In this document: positions 6,102 to 13,507 of the stretch, one piece after another | How the letters are laid out: every line of letters begins with the position of its first letter | Position numbering within the stretch: the stretch's first letter is position 1 | Program-made: the position numbers and the translations under genes | Notes under the pieces: model-generated | What the model was told of the DNA's origin: nothing | The model's input: only the letters and a program-made list of their open reading frames with translations | Databases searched by the model: none | From: a virus | DNA length: 64,000 nucleotides | Reading direction: 5' to 3' (one strand) | IMG/VR virus record: IMGVR_UViG_3300025949_000019 | Coordinates: 1 to 64,000 of that record

Positions 6102-6358
6102 ACAAATTTCGTCAAGTGAATATTTTCACTGGTGAGCCTATCACAGACTCGCCTTGGATGTTTACTGCTACCACAGCGAAAGTTAAATGCCCAAAATGCG
6201 GTTCTGATCCGGGCTTCTATTGCGAGACCCCGAAGGGCAGACAGGCCAGCGAACCACACACAGCAAGATGCCAAGCGTATCGCAATCTTCCTGATTTCGA
6301 TATTACGAAGCACGAAGTAAAATGTACTAAACTTTCTGACTTGCTGAAACACGAATGA
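6098..6358 (+). CDS. Zinc-finger protein with phage-type CxxC motif
   Basis: An 86-residue protein. Residues about 30-60 carry CPKCGSDPGFYC followed by TPKGR and PHTARC, the pattern CPxCG-x(4)-C-xTPxGR-PHxxR known from short zinc-finger proteins of phages and actinobacteria. Zinc binding by the cysteines and histidine is likely; nucleic-acid binding is a reasonable inference. The start at 6098 is used because it overlaps the previous stop; an upstream GTG/ATG extension to 6047 would overlap the previous gene in another frame. Confidence 0.75.
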   Translation: MNKFRQVNIFTGEPITDSPWMFTATTAKVKCPKCGSDPGFYCETPKGRQASEPHTARCQAYRNLPDFDITKHEVKCTKLSDLLKHE

Positions 6359-6379
6359 AACCATTAGGATGCATACAGG

Positions 6380-6754
6380 ATGACCAAGCGGAGAAAATTC
6401 AGAAACTCGGCTCAGGCGCGTTTGGATCGGGAGCTACGGGCGGATTGGCAAGATTTGCTAGAATCCCACCCCGTAGTGAAGCACATATCCGTGAATGTGC
6501 CGAGCAAGTTTCCAAACTACACAATTCCAAAGAGGAATGAGCATGTAAACTTCGTATCTAGGACCCATCATGGTCCGGCTACTACTGGAACATCGATAGA
6601 GAAACCACGATACGAAGGCGAGTTGCTAGAGCGTGAACTAGAAGCACTAAAGGAAATAGAGAAGAAAAAGAAGCGAGTTGCAATAGCATACAACAAGGGC
6701 GCATATCAATATATTACGGATGATTGTGATCCAAAGACGATAGGAAAGAAGTGA
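6380..6754 (+). CDS. Basic conserved-looking phage protein, unknown
   Basis: A 124-residue basic protein with an Arg/Lys-rich N-terminus (MTKRRKFRNSAQ), a helical charged segment (ELLERELEALKEIEKKKKR is about 85-103), and an ending RVAIAYNKGAYQYI, a type of C-terminal motif I associate with conserved hypothetical proteins of T4-like phages. A competing frame at 6355-6540 overlaps the previous stop but is less protein-like. ACAGG at 6371-6375 precedes the ATG. The basic, helical make-up suggests nucleic-acid contact, not proven. Confidence 0.65.
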   Translation: MTKRRKFRNSAQARLDRELRADWQDLLESHPVVKHISVNVPSKFPNYTIPKRNEHVNFVSRTHHGPATTGTSIEKPRYEGELLERELEALKEIEKKKKRVAIAYNKGAYQYITDDCDPKTIGKK

Positions 6755-6759
6755 TTATT

Positions 6760-7020
6760 ATGAATAGAACCGAAAAGGGTTTGATGCTGTTGGATATTGT
6801 CGAGAAATTTATCAAAGAGCAAAAAATTACTTGTGTAGAATCGGTATACCAATCTGACCGTGTTATCGAAAATGCATATGAATTTATTGAAAAACTTTGC
6901 AATATTTCTGGCTATTGTCAAATCGATGATGACGGAAATCTGATTGAACCAGAATATATCCTTGTTGATGAAGACATGGAACCGGATGCTAATGGACACT
7001 ACATTGGACTTGATAGATGA
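6760..7020 (+). CDS. Unknown acidic protein
   Basis: An 86-residue protein, helical at first (EKGLMLLDIVEKFIKEQK) and very acidic at the end (DDDGNLIEPEYILVDEDMEPD). The ATG at 6760 lies about 11 bases after AGGAAAG; a GTG at 6751 overlaps the previous stop and would add three residues. It couples to the next gene through ATGA. No family recognised. Strongly acidic early phage proteins can mimic DNA, but nothing specific supports that here. Confidence 0.65.
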   Translation: MNRTEKGLMLLDIVEKFIKEQKITCVESVYQSDRVIENAYEFIEKLCNISGYCQIDDDGNLIEPEYILVDEDMEPDANGHYIGLDR

Positions 7021-7232
7021 AGCCTAAAGATCATCCGTACTTCCCAAAATTCGTAGAAATTTACTACAGCAAGAATGCATCTGCTCAGTTTCTACAAATG
7101 GTGTTCAAGCCGGAAAAGTACAAGGAATTTCATGATTACTTGACATGTGTTCATGAAGATTGGATCGACAATATGAACGAGGGATATGCGGAAACATTTC
7201 CTCCACCTCCAGAAGATAAAAGAAAGAAATAA
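7017..7232 (+). CDS. Unknown small protein
   Basis: A 71-residue protein rich in aromatic residues (HPYFPKFVEIYYSK near the start) and ending in a proline/lysine stretch (FPPPPEDKRKK). Start overlaps the previous TGA. The aromatic-rich, helical middle suggests a folded domain or a peptide that binds a host protein. Not assigned to any family. Confidence 0.65.
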   Translation: MKPKDHPYFPKFVEIYYSKNASAQFLQMVFKPEKYKEFHDYLTCVHEDWIDNMNEGYAETFPPPPEDKRKK

Positions 7233-7233
7233 C

Positions 7234-7482
7234 ATGAAAATCGCAAAAGTTATTGATGAAACATCCAATGATTGGGTTGGTCTTTACGTTGATGGCAAAT
7301 TAGCATCTCAAGATCATTCCATTCAAGAAGAAGACTTGATTTCTTATTTGATTGACAATGAAATCAAATTTTCAAAGGAAGATAAAATGGAAATTTATTA
7401 CTACGATAGAGATTTAGATGGTGAAGGATTTCCGGTGAAATTTGAAGACTTAGATTCTAAGCAACTTGCGAAATGTAAATGA
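7234..7482 (+). CDS. Unknown small acidic protein
   Basis: An 82-residue protein, MKIAKVIDETSNDWVGLYVDG at the N-terminus (split into two strands), with an acidic centre and a YYYDRDLDGEGF segment. The start at 7234 lies one base after the previous stop codon and was preferred to an upstream frame-internal ATG (7186), which overlaps the previous gene. The pattern resembles small beta-alpha early proteins of large phages; function unknown. Confidence 0.65.
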   Translation: MKIAKVIDETSNDWVGLYVDGKLASQDHSIQEEDLISYLIDNEIKFSKEDKMEIYYYDRDLDGEGFPVKFEDLDSKQLAKCK

Positions 7483-7491
7483 GGTTTAATC

Positions 7492-8694
7492 ATGGCTGAT
7501 TTTAAAGTTGAAGTAATGAAGATTGACGATGTTACCAAACATCCCGATGCTGACAGTCTTTGGATTGTCAGCATTCGTGGTTATCGGTGCATCACAAACC
7601 AACAAGTCTATAGCAAGGGCGACCTTGTTGGATACATTCCAGAGGGTGCTGTTCTGCCAGAGGAACTTCTGAAGGCAATGGGATTTTGGAAAGGCAACGC
7701 TGGTACTCTCGCTGGTCGCGGAGGTGATCGAGTAAAAGCAATCAGACTTCGTGGTGTTGTATCTCAAGGGATTTTGTACCGAATCGATCAGGATTCGCAA
7801 CGGACCAAAGGACCTCATGGAAATACAAAATTCGTAAATGAGGGCGATGATGTTGCTGATTTTCTTGGCATCACCAAATACGAAGCGCCGGTCCCCGTTC
7901 ACATGGCTGGTGAGATGTGCAATATCGGACAAGACTTGACACTGAAATACGATATCGAAAACATCCAAAAGTTCCCGCATGTTTTCCTTGATGGTGAGGA
8001 AGTTAGCATCACAGAGAAACTTCACGGAACGTTCTGTGGTATTGGATTTCATACTAGCTTGAATAATCCAGAACTTATGAAAGCGAAATATTCAGCCTTT
8101 TCAAAAGGACAAGGTCAATACTTTGCCTTTTCAAAAGGACTTGGGGCCCAAGGACTTGTGTTCAAGGACAATGATGCAAACGCTCACAATATCTACCAAA
8201 ATGTTCTTGTTGACAATCTGCACAAGCTTGAAGACGGTATCCAAAAAATTAAAAAGGGCATGGGAGATGTTTTTGATCCTGCTGTCGAATGGGGATTCAT
8301 CATCTGTGGTGAGATTTTTGGAAAAGGTGTCCAAGACTTGCACTACGGGATGGAAAAACCTACGTTCCGTGTCTTCGATGCATACTTCCATGGGCGTAAT
8401 AGTGCTACTGGAAAAGAACAAAAAAGTTTTCTGCCATTCGATGGTTTGGTAGACATGTGTGAGGACCTTGGATTTGAAGTCGTGCCGGAATTGTATCGTG
8501 GGCCCTTCAGCATGAAGAAAGTCGAAGAACTGCGAGATGGAAAGACAATCCTGAATGGAACAAACGTCCGCGAGGGTGTTGTTATCAAGAGCATGGATGA
8601 AGATTCAGGTGATCTTATGATCGGGAGAAGAATTCTGAAGGCTGTTTCTCCCGACTATATACTTAGGAAAGGTAACGTTACGGAGTATAACTAA
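7492..8694 (+). CDS. RNA ligase, DRB0094 (Rnl5) type
   Basis: A 400-residue ATP-dependent RNA ligase. Residues about 1-150 form the N-terminal OB-like module of this family (HPDADSLWIVSIRGYR). The nucleotidyltransferase core follows: motif I TEKLHGT with the lysine that becomes adenylylated (about residue 179), FRVFDAYF (motif III region), EGVVIKS (motif IV) and LKAVSPDYILRK (motif V). Such ligases seal nicked or broken RNA, for instance after host tRNA cleavage. A tandem 16-base repeat within the gene duplicates AFSKG (about 200-220), near the conserved SKGLGAQGL motif. The next gene, a 2H phosphoesterase, starts two bases after the stop and is probably co-transcribed. Confidence 0.9.
   Translation: MADFKVEVMKIDDVTKHPDADSLWIVSIRGYRCITNQQVYSKGDLVGYIPEGAVLPEELLKAMGFWKGNAGTLAGRGGDRVKAIRLRGVVSQGILYRIDQDSQRTKGPHGNTKFVNEGDDVADFLGITKYEAPVPVHMAGEMCNIGQDLTLKYDIENIQKFPHVFLDGEEVSITEKLHGTFCGIGFHTSLNNPELMKAKYSAFSKGQGQYFAFSKGLGAQGLVFKDNDANAHNIYQNVLVDNLHKLEDGIQKIKKGMGDVFDPAVEWGFIICGEIFGKGVQDLHYGMEKPTFRVFDAYFHGRNSATGKEQKSFLPFDGLVDMCEDLGFEVVPELYRGPFSMKKVEELRDGKTILNGTNVREGVVIKSMDEDSGDLMIGRRILKAVSPDYILRKGNVTEYN
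8093..8150 (+). repeat. Short direct repeat inside the RNA ligase gene
   Basis: GCCTTTTCAAAAGGAC occurs twice about 34 bases apart, each copy containing the palindrome CCTTTT/AAAAGG. In protein it gives AFSKG twice. A local duplication is the simplest explanation. Confidence 0.7.
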
Positions 8695-8696
8695 TT

Positions 8697-9152
8697 ATGT
8701 CAGGAACTTATGTTGCAGTTAGAGTACACCCCGAATCAGAAAAACTGATTCGGGCTTTTTTGGATCAGCACAATATACCAGTCGCATTTCCAAAAGAAGA
8801 ACAACGAAGACATGCTACAATCATGTATTCGCGCGACGATTTCTATGATGATTTCGTTCCAGAACCACAGAAGGTTCATTTTGCGGTGCCTAAACAGTTT
8901 GCATTCTTCCCAACGAAGGAAGGGCACCCTTGTCTTGTTTTGTTGTTAAACTGTCAGACACTATCTGATAGACATGAACAAATCAAACAAATGCACGGAT
9001 GTACCTATTCATATCCAGAATTCAAACCGCATATTTCTTTCACCTATGATGTTGGTGATACGAAGCTAGAGAACATTCCTCCATTCTATGCTCCGATTAT
9101 TTTAAGTGAGGAATACAAAGAAGCATTGAATGAGGATTGGGCTAAAAAATGA
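8697..9152 (+). CDS. acb1: Acb1-like 2H phosphoesterase (anti-CBASS)
   Basis: A 151-residue 2H phosphoesterase. The two catalytic motifs are visible: RHATIMYS (HxT, about residue 38) and PHISFTYD (HxS, about 117). Layout and length match T4 gp57B, now known as Acb1, which cleaves the cyclic oligonucleotide signals of CBASS defence: a first strand with VAVR, the HAT motif, a central LVLLLNC strand, then the HIS motif. A related role in RNA 2',3'-cyclic phosphate repair is possible because it follows an RNA ligase. A strong terminator-like hairpin lies within the first 25 codons (8730-8761). No good ribosome site precedes the ATG, so coupling to the ligase gene is likely. Confidence 0.75.
   Translation: MSGTYVAVRVHPESEKLIRAFLDQHNIPVAFPKEEQRRHATIMYSRDDFYDDFVPEPQKVHFAVPKQFAFFPTKEGHPCLVLLLNCQTLSDRHEQIKQMHGCTYSYPEFKPHISFTYDVGDTKLENIPPFYAPIILSEEYKEALNEDWAKK
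8730..8761 (+). terminator. Intrinsic terminator inside the acb1 coding region
   Basis: CCCGAATCAG (8730-8739), AAAAA loop, CTGATTCGGG (8745-8754), then CTTTTTT: a perfect 10-bp stem with T run, lying at codons 12-22 of the 2H phosphoesterase gene. It could act as an attenuator, stopping transcription unless ribosomes cover it. Confidence 0.8.
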
Positions 9153-9289
9153 GTGCAGAGGCTTTAGCTGGTTTGTTCATATGGATCATAATGATTGTCG
9201 GTGCGGTTTGCCTTGGAATTTGGCAGAATTCGTTTTGCTTCGGTGTTGGCTCTCTAGTTTTTTTCTTTCTATTAGCTACTAGGAGATAG
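9149..9289 (+). CDS. Small two-helix membrane protein
   Basis: A 46-residue frame overlapping the end of the previous gene (ATGA) with two hydrophobic segments: about residues 6-22 (LAGLFIWIIMIVGAVCLG) and 29-43 (FGVGSLVFFFLLA). It ends ATRR, so the C-terminus is probably cytoplasmic. Small paired-helix membrane proteins are common in phage early regions (for example superinfection-exclusion peptides), but no function can be claimed. Confidence 0.6.
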   Translation: MSAEALAGLFIWIIMIVGAVCLGIWQNSFCFGVGSLVFFFLLATRR

Positions 9290-9296
9290 TGTGCAT

Positions 9297-9500
9297 ATGT
9301 TTGTCGCAAATTGGAGACCTATTCATACTGCACCCATGAACAAGAATGTTCTTGTGACTGATGGGCACGATGTTGAAATCGCAAGAAAGTACAATCACCA
9401 AGATCATTTGGAATGGAGTTGTAGTCTAGACCCGGACAGCGGCATGAGTTATCCGACTGGTTGGATGGAGCTACCTGATCCGAAGAAAGGATACTTATAA
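9297..9500 (+). CDS. DUF551-like protein
   Basis: A 67-residue protein with the pattern W-P-I-x-TAP-VLVT near the start and WMELPDP near the end, typical of the DUF551 family of small phage/prophage proteins of unknown role. AGGAGA (9281-9286) precedes the ATG at 9297; a GTG at 9291 would add two residues. The family is widespread in phages, usually next to other short accessory genes as here. Confidence 0.75.
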   Translation: MFVANWRPIHTAPMNKNVLVTDGHDVEIARKYNHQDHLEWSCSLDPDSGMSYPTGWMELPDPKKGYL

Positions 9501-9501
9501 C

Positions 9502-9660
9502 ATGCACGTTACCATTCCAGATCGCCCGGGAACCGAATACAACAAATTTATAAATGAAGCAATATCAATCCTAGAACTAGCCAAGGGAGACAAAATTACC
9601 CAAACTGGTAAACTTAGATTGATCAAAGCCGCAATCTCGGCTCTCGAAGAAGCTAAATAA
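9502..9660 (+). CDS. Unknown 52-residue protein
   Basis: Frame beginning MHVTIPDRPGTEYNKF and continuing as one or two amphipathic helices to LEEAK. It starts one base after the previous stop and fills the gap before the glycosyltransferase. Its last bases (CTAAATAA, 9653-9660) resemble the late-promoter motif seen elsewhere. Helical and mixed-charge; function unknown. Confidence 0.6.
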   Translation: MHVTIPDRPGTEYNKFINEAISILELAKGDKITQTGKLRLIKAAISALEEAK

Positions 9661-9683
9661 TCCATATACCTCTTGGAGAATTT

Positions 9684-10772
9684 ATGGAAGACAGAAAAAA
9701 CATTAAAGTCTTATTTGTTCTAAAATACAGAGAAGTCCCAACCGAAGACGAGCCACATCGTTACGGTGGGCTTTCGTCGGGTCTGTTAAACTCAGCTACG
9801 TTTGTGGTAAACATGCTGAAGAACAATGGGATTGAAACTAAAGTCGTTCAATGTCTAGACAATAACTATATTGATGCTGAGGTTACCGCATTCAAACCAA
9901 CCCACGTCATCATTGAAGCCCTTTGGGTTGTGCCAGAAAAATTTGCAATTCTAACCAAACTGCACCCGACAGTAAAATGGATCATCAGACTTCATTCTGA
10001 CACCCCATTTGCTGCTGGTGAAGGCATCTTCGTAGAATGGGTTTCTAAGTATCTGGATTATGGTAAGAACATGCACATCAATTGTAATTCGGATGAGATG
10101 TACGAATCTATCAAGGTTATTCTGGAAGAAAAGTACCGTGGATTTTCGGGCGTTGATCTAAAGAAACAGTTGTCTCTGTTGAAGAACTACTACCCAGTCC
10201 ATAATGTCTATCCAAATAGCAAGATTGACTATGATAAGTTGCACATCAATATTTCATGTTTCGGTGCAATTCGCCCGCTGAAAAACCAACTCCTACAAGC
10301 AATAGCAGCAATCAAATTTGCTAACGAAACTGGTAAGACACTTCATTTTCACATCAACGTAGGTCGTGAGGAAATGAATGGCAATCCAGTCTTGAAGAAC
10401 ATTTTGAGCCTGTTTGCAGAACAACCAAAACATAAGCTTGTTCTTCACCAGTGGAAGGATCACCATACATTCATGAAGACAGTTGCAACAATGGATATTG
10501 GAATGCAAGTTTCATATACGGAGACATTCAACATTGTTTCTGCGGACCATGTCGTTGCTAATGTTCCTGTTCTAGTCTCTCCAGAAATTGAATGGGTTGC
10601 ACCATTCTTTAAAGCTGATCCAAATGACATTGATTCAATTACTGAAGGGCTTCACAGAACATGGAATTATGCAGCCCTCGGAATTCACAATCTAAACAAG
10701 CGCAGGCTGGCTACATACTCAAAACGTTCCGAGAAGGCTTGGTTGAAATTCATGCTTGACACGGACGCTTGA
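9684..10772 (+). CDS. Glycosyltransferase, GT-B fold
   Basis: A 362-residue protein with the two-domain layout of GT-B glycosyltransferases. The N-terminal Rossmann half begins KVLFVLKYREV and includes THVIIEALWV. The C-terminal half starts at SCFGAIRPLKNQ, contains a long helix, and has the nucleotide-sugar-binding region VSYTETFNIVSADHV (about 280-300) with the conserved Glu. Phage enzymes of this type usually glycosylate phage DNA bases or, sometimes, virion or host surface components; which applies here is not evident. GGAG at 9673-9676 precedes the ATG. It lies just ahead of a sigma70 promoter. Confidence 0.8.
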   Translation: MEDRKNIKVLFVLKYREVPTEDEPHRYGGLSSGLLNSATFVVNMLKNNGIETKVVQCLDNNYIDAEVTAFKPTHVIIEALWVVPEKFAILTKLHPTVKWIIRLHSDTPFAAGEGIFVEWVSKYLDYGKNMHINCNSDEMYESIKVILEEKYRGFSGVDLKKQLSLLKNYYPVHNVYPNSKIDYDKLHINISCFGAIRPLKNQLLQAIAAIKFANETGKTLHFHINVGREEMNGNPVLKNILSLFAEQPKHKLVLHQWKDHHTFMKTVATMDIGMQVSYTETFNIVSADHVVANVPVLVSPEIEWVAPFFKADPNDIDSITEGLHRTWNYAALGIHNLNKRRLATYSKRSEKAWLKFMLDTDA

Positions 10773-10797
10773 CAAGTTTGCCATTCTGTGTTATCAT
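10769..10797 (+). promoter_or_regulatory. Near-consensus sigma70 promoter, leaderless start
   Basis: TTGACA (10769-10774), 17 bp, TATCAT (10792-10797), inside the end of the glycosyltransferase gene. The expected start of transcription (about 10803-10805) coincides with the ATG of the next gene at 10804. An overlapping upstream TTGACACGGAC is shared with the promoter at 867. Confidence 0.8.
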
Positions 10798-10803
10798 AGC
10801 AGA

Positions 10804-11337
10804 ATGGACGTTTTATCTCATCTAAAATCCCGCGGCTTTGATCCCTCTCGGTATGGAAACGTGCCAATGACGGACGAGGTCGCGGTTTTCTATCTCTGGA
10901 ATCTCTCGGGGCAGATGGTCGGCTATCAACAGTATCGCCCGCTAGGAGACAAGGAACAATGCAATGATCCGGAAGTTGGTAAATACTACACATATGCGAA
11001 GGATAGCATCGCGGTGTTTGGTCTGGAAACATACTTCTACAGAAATGACATTTTGTTTCTGACAGAGGGTGTCTTCGATGCTGTCAAGCTTCATGCACTA
11101 GGACTTCCTGCATTTGCGGTACTTTCAAACAATCCGAAGAAAATCCAATCATGGCTCTATGCACTACCTAGATACATCGTTGCTGTTTGTGATAACGATG
11201 CAGCAGGAAAGAAGCTAGCAAAATGCGGAAACATGTCAATCACCTGCGATGGTGGCAAGGACCTAGGGTCCCTTAGCCTAGAGGAAGCTAAGTCCTTGAT
11301 TCTCCGGGCTAATATAAAGGGGTTGACAATAGAATAA
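10804..11337 (+). CDS. TOPRIM-domain protein
   Basis: A 177-residue protein with a TOPRIM fold: EGVFDAVKLHALG (the conserved Glu, about residue 95) and VAVCDNDAAGKKLA (the DxD metal-binding motif, about 131). The N-terminal part (MDVLSHLKSRGFDP) matches the zinc-less start of short primase-like proteins. TOPRIM proteins act in primases, topoisomerases and OLD/M5 nucleases; without a helicase or zinc domain this looks like a stand-alone primase-related or nuclease factor. The ATG at 10804 falls at the predicted transcription start, implying a leaderless mRNA; the upstream in-frame TTG lies within the promoter and was rejected. Confidence 0.8.
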   Translation: MDVLSHLKSRGFDPSRYGNVPMTDEVAVFYLWNLSGQMVGYQQYRPLGDKEQCNDPEVGKYYTYAKDSIAVFGLETYFYRNDILFLTEGVFDAVKLHALGLPAFAVLSNNPKKIQSWLYALPRYIVAVCDNDAAGKKLAKCGNMSITCDGGKDLGSLSLEEAKSLILRANIKGLTIE

Positions 11338-11351
11338 ATTTCAAGTATAAT
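11323..11351 (+). promoter_or_regulatory. Consensus sigma70 promoter
   Basis: TTGACA (11323-11328), 17 bp, TATAAT (11346-11351), overlapping the stop of the TOPRIM gene. Transcription should start near 11358, giving a 24-base leader with GGAG for the next gene. Confidence 0.9.
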
Positions 11352-11381
11352 GAACGCTTAAATACATTGGAGTTTACCTAT

Positions 11382-11711
11382 ATGACTTCTGATCAAGTGA
11401 AAGCAATCGAGAAATTCCAAGTCGCTCTCCAGAAGAAAGTCACAGCCGCCGAAAAAAAGTGTTTTAGCAGCACCAAAATTTATGAGATGTACAAGACGGA
11501 AATTTCACTCGAATACGGGCGGAAGTATTGCAAAGTCGTGAAGAAGTCCGGCGTTTCCAATTCTGTTCATTGCTTCATCGAAATCGCGACGGGTGACATT
11601 TACAAAGCCGCAACGTATCTCGCTCCTGCGAAGCACGTTCGCGGAAACATCAACACTCCTGATTGTGGTATGTCCGCTGTGACTGAATACGGCGCTAACT
11701 ATATTCGCTAG
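11382..11711 (+). CDS. Unknown early protein
   Basis: A 109-residue basic protein. Start at the ATG (11382) preceded by GGAG (11369-11372); an upstream TTG in frame was rejected. Residues 1-40 are helical (SDQVKAIEKFQVALQKKVTA split at the middle), and the rest is beta-like with GRKYCKVVKKSG and FIEIATGDIYKAATY. The latter half resembles a short domain found in several phage proteins that contain G-IYKAA-xK-APAK, but its function is unknown. It has its own strong promoter, so it is probably abundant early. Confidence 0.7.
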   Translation: MTSDQVKAIEKFQVALQKKVTAAEKKCFSSTKIYEMYKTEISLEYGRKYCKVVKKSGVSNSVHCFIEIATGDIYKAATYLAPAKHVRGNINTPDCGMSAVTEYGANYIR

Positions 11712-11725
11712 TAGGATATTACATC

Positions 11726-12352
11726 ATGACTTTTAAGATCAAAACTGTTAAACTGAAAAAGGACAGTGGAAGTCCTTATTTTAGGCTTGATTACGTTAAC
11801 GCAATCCCGAAAGAATTTCTTACGAAAAGAACGACTCTAACAGAATTGGGTTCTGGTGCTTTCGGCACTGTTTATGACAGCAAGACTCCTGGCCGGGTAG
11901 TCAAGATTTGTGATTTCGATTCGGCTTATGCTTGCTATGTCAAGGAACTTTCCAAGCTTAATAAGAAAAAGAAAAATCCTCATTTTCCGACCATCTTTAA
12001 TGTGACTGTTTTTGAATTCAAGGATGATCGTTCTGCATTGGTAGTTGAAATGGAACGTCTAAATCCGATGAAACCAGCTAAGTATGATTACGGCTGGAAC
12101 TATTCGAGCATGACGCCGCTGAATGAATCAGCCGAGATTGTTGCATCATTTGATTGGAGCAATCGCCGTTTCAAACGTTCGAATTGGTTCTTGACGGGCA
12201 ACAAGGAATTGCTTGAAGCGCGAGAGTTTCTGGCTAAGACGTACAAAAAATACAATAGACCTTCTGAAATGGGTGTTGGTAATGATATGGGATGTTCGAA
12301 CATCATGCTTAGGGATGATGGCACTCCTGTCGTGACCGATCCTTTCTCCTGA
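11726..12352 (+). CDS. Protein-kinase-like protein
   Basis: A 208-residue protein with signs of a minimal kinase fold: a glycine-rich loop LGSGAFGTVYD (about residues 41-51), VVKICD with the candidate ATP-binding Lys (about 61), a helix, the hinge-like VVEMERL, and DMGCSNIMLRDDGTPVVTDPF, which resembles the catalytic loop (D-x4-N) followed by a DPF in place of DFG. It is shorter than usual kinases (about 250 residues) and the HRD triplet is missing. It may phosphorylate host proteins or be a pseudokinase. AGGAT precedes the ATG at 11726. Confidence 0.7.
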   Translation: MTFKIKTVKLKKDSGSPYFRLDYVNAIPKEFLTKRTTLTELGSGAFGTVYDSKTPGRVVKICDFDSAYACYVKELSKLNKKKKNPHFPTIFNVTVFEFKDDRSALVVEMERLNPMKPAKYDYGWNYSSMTPLNESAEIVASFDWSNRRFKRSNWFLTGNKELLEAREFLAKTYKKYNRPSEMGVGNDMGCSNIMLRDDGTPVVTDPFS

Positions 12353-12362
12353 GATTTTAAAA

Positions 12363-13181
12363 ATGAAATTTGATCTACTTAGCGATTTACACATTGACAT
12401 TAATAGGGAATTTTTTCTTCCAGACAAGAATGAAGGATCGGATATCCTGGTCGTGGCTGGTGATCTGGCTGAATATAGATCGCTCCTAAATCTGCACTAT
12501 AAACCGTTTCATGAAATGATGAAACAATACAATGATGTGGTTTATGTTGCGGGCAATCATGAATTCTATGGAGCGAACTATCAAGCTGTTCTGAACCGAT
12601 TCAGGGATGACCTTGGTATTATGTACGAAGGTCATATTCATTTTCTGCATGGAGATACTTGGGAAGTACCGGATAGCGATGTTGCATTCGTTGGTGGTAC
12701 GTTGTTTACTGATATGAATGGTGGTGATGAACTGGCTATGAAGGTCGTCAGACAATGTATGGCTGATTTCACCTATATCACGTATAATGACAACAATCCA
12801 TTGGCGCTCGGAGATAGGTATCAAGCTAGAATTTGTCGCCCAGAAGACTATGTTCACGAACACAAACATATGCTTTTGAAGTTCGAGAATGAATGTGATC
12901 GCCTTGCGGATAAAAAGGTTGTTCTTGTCACGCATCATGCGATGAGCGAGAAAAGCGTTACCTATCGCTACTCGAATGATCATTTGATGAATGCTGGATA
13001 TAGGAGCCATCTCGAATGGTTCTTTGAGAAACACAAGAACGTTCATGTTCACTGTCATGGACATATGCATGAAATGATTCGTTACGAGATTGCCAACGCA
13101 CGAATTTATTGCAATCCGTGTGGTTATACTAAGTATGGTGAGACTAGGGTTAATTACGGACCGCTTCAAATAGAGGTTTGA
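12363..13181 (+). CDS. Metallophosphoesterase
   Basis: A 272-residue calcineurin-like phosphoesterase. All family motifs are visible: DLLSDLHID (DxH, residue 8), VVAGDLAE (GDxx), YVAGNHEFYG (GNH[DE]), VTHHAMSEKS and HCHGHMH (GHxH). These bind a two-metal centre that hydrolyses phosphomono- or diesters. In phages such enzymes can act on nucleotides, RNA ends or phosphoproteins; next to a kinase-like gene, protein dephosphorylation is one option. GAG then A-rich sequence precedes the ATG. Confidence 0.9.
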   Translation: MKFDLLSDLHIDINREFFLPDKNEGSDILVVAGDLAEYRSLLNLHYKPFHEMMKQYNDVVYVAGNHEFYGANYQAVLNRFRDDLGIMYEGHIHFLHGDTWEVPDSDVAFVGGTLFTDMNGGDELAMKVVRQCMADFTYITYNDNNPLALGDRYQARICRPEDYVHEHKHMLLKFENECDRLADKKVVLVTHHAMSEKSVTYRYSNDHLMNAGYRSHLEWFFEKHKNVHVHCHGHMHEMIRYEIANARIYCNPCGYTKYGETRVNYGPLQIEV

Positions 13182-13182
13182 T

Positions 13183-13497
13183 ATGTTAAACGATGATGTT
13201 AAATTGATTGTGTATCCAGATACATTCAAACAGTATGAATCTTCAAATTTACACGTAATTGTGGTTCGCGTAAGGCTCGATCCATATAACAATGCCATAC
13301 AAAACGGCGCTTGTAATTTATATCTTCAAAGCATTAACAATATTCTAGGAAAATTGTATGCAGAAGGTTATTTACCTGAAATGTTTTTGTATGGCGGACT
13401 GCCGGAGTGGCGAACAGCGAAGCATGAGGACGTGAATTATATCTACGCGGGCCGCTACGCGGGATTCACACACAAACAACTAATGCTCTTGGAATAA
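13183..13497 (+). CDS. Unknown protein, first of a tandem pair
   Basis: A 104-residue protein sharing a pattern with the next gene: V-x-LIVYPDTFKQY near the start, a helix with LGKLYAEGYLP, an LPEW motif, ED-NYIYAG and GFTHKQLM at the end. The pair clearly arose by tandem duplication. The GFTxKQLM tail suggests a helix that docks onto a partner. No known family. Confidence 0.65.
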   Translation: MLNDDVKLIVYPDTFKQYESSNLHVIVVRVRLDPYNNAIQNGACNLYLQSINNILGKLYAEGYLPEMFLYGGLPEWRTAKHEDVNYIYAGRYAGFTHKQLMLLE

Positions 13498-13507
13498 AAT
13501 TAATACA

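Noticed and set aside
6355-6540. 61-residue frame with ATG overlapping the previous stop
   Set aside because: The overlapping frame at 6380-6754 is longer, more protein-like and ends with a motif shared with other phage proteins.
12486-13298. 270-residue frame antisense to the metallophosphoesterase
   Set aside because: The sense gene has all catalytic motifs; the antisense frame has low-complexity hydrophobic content and no motif.
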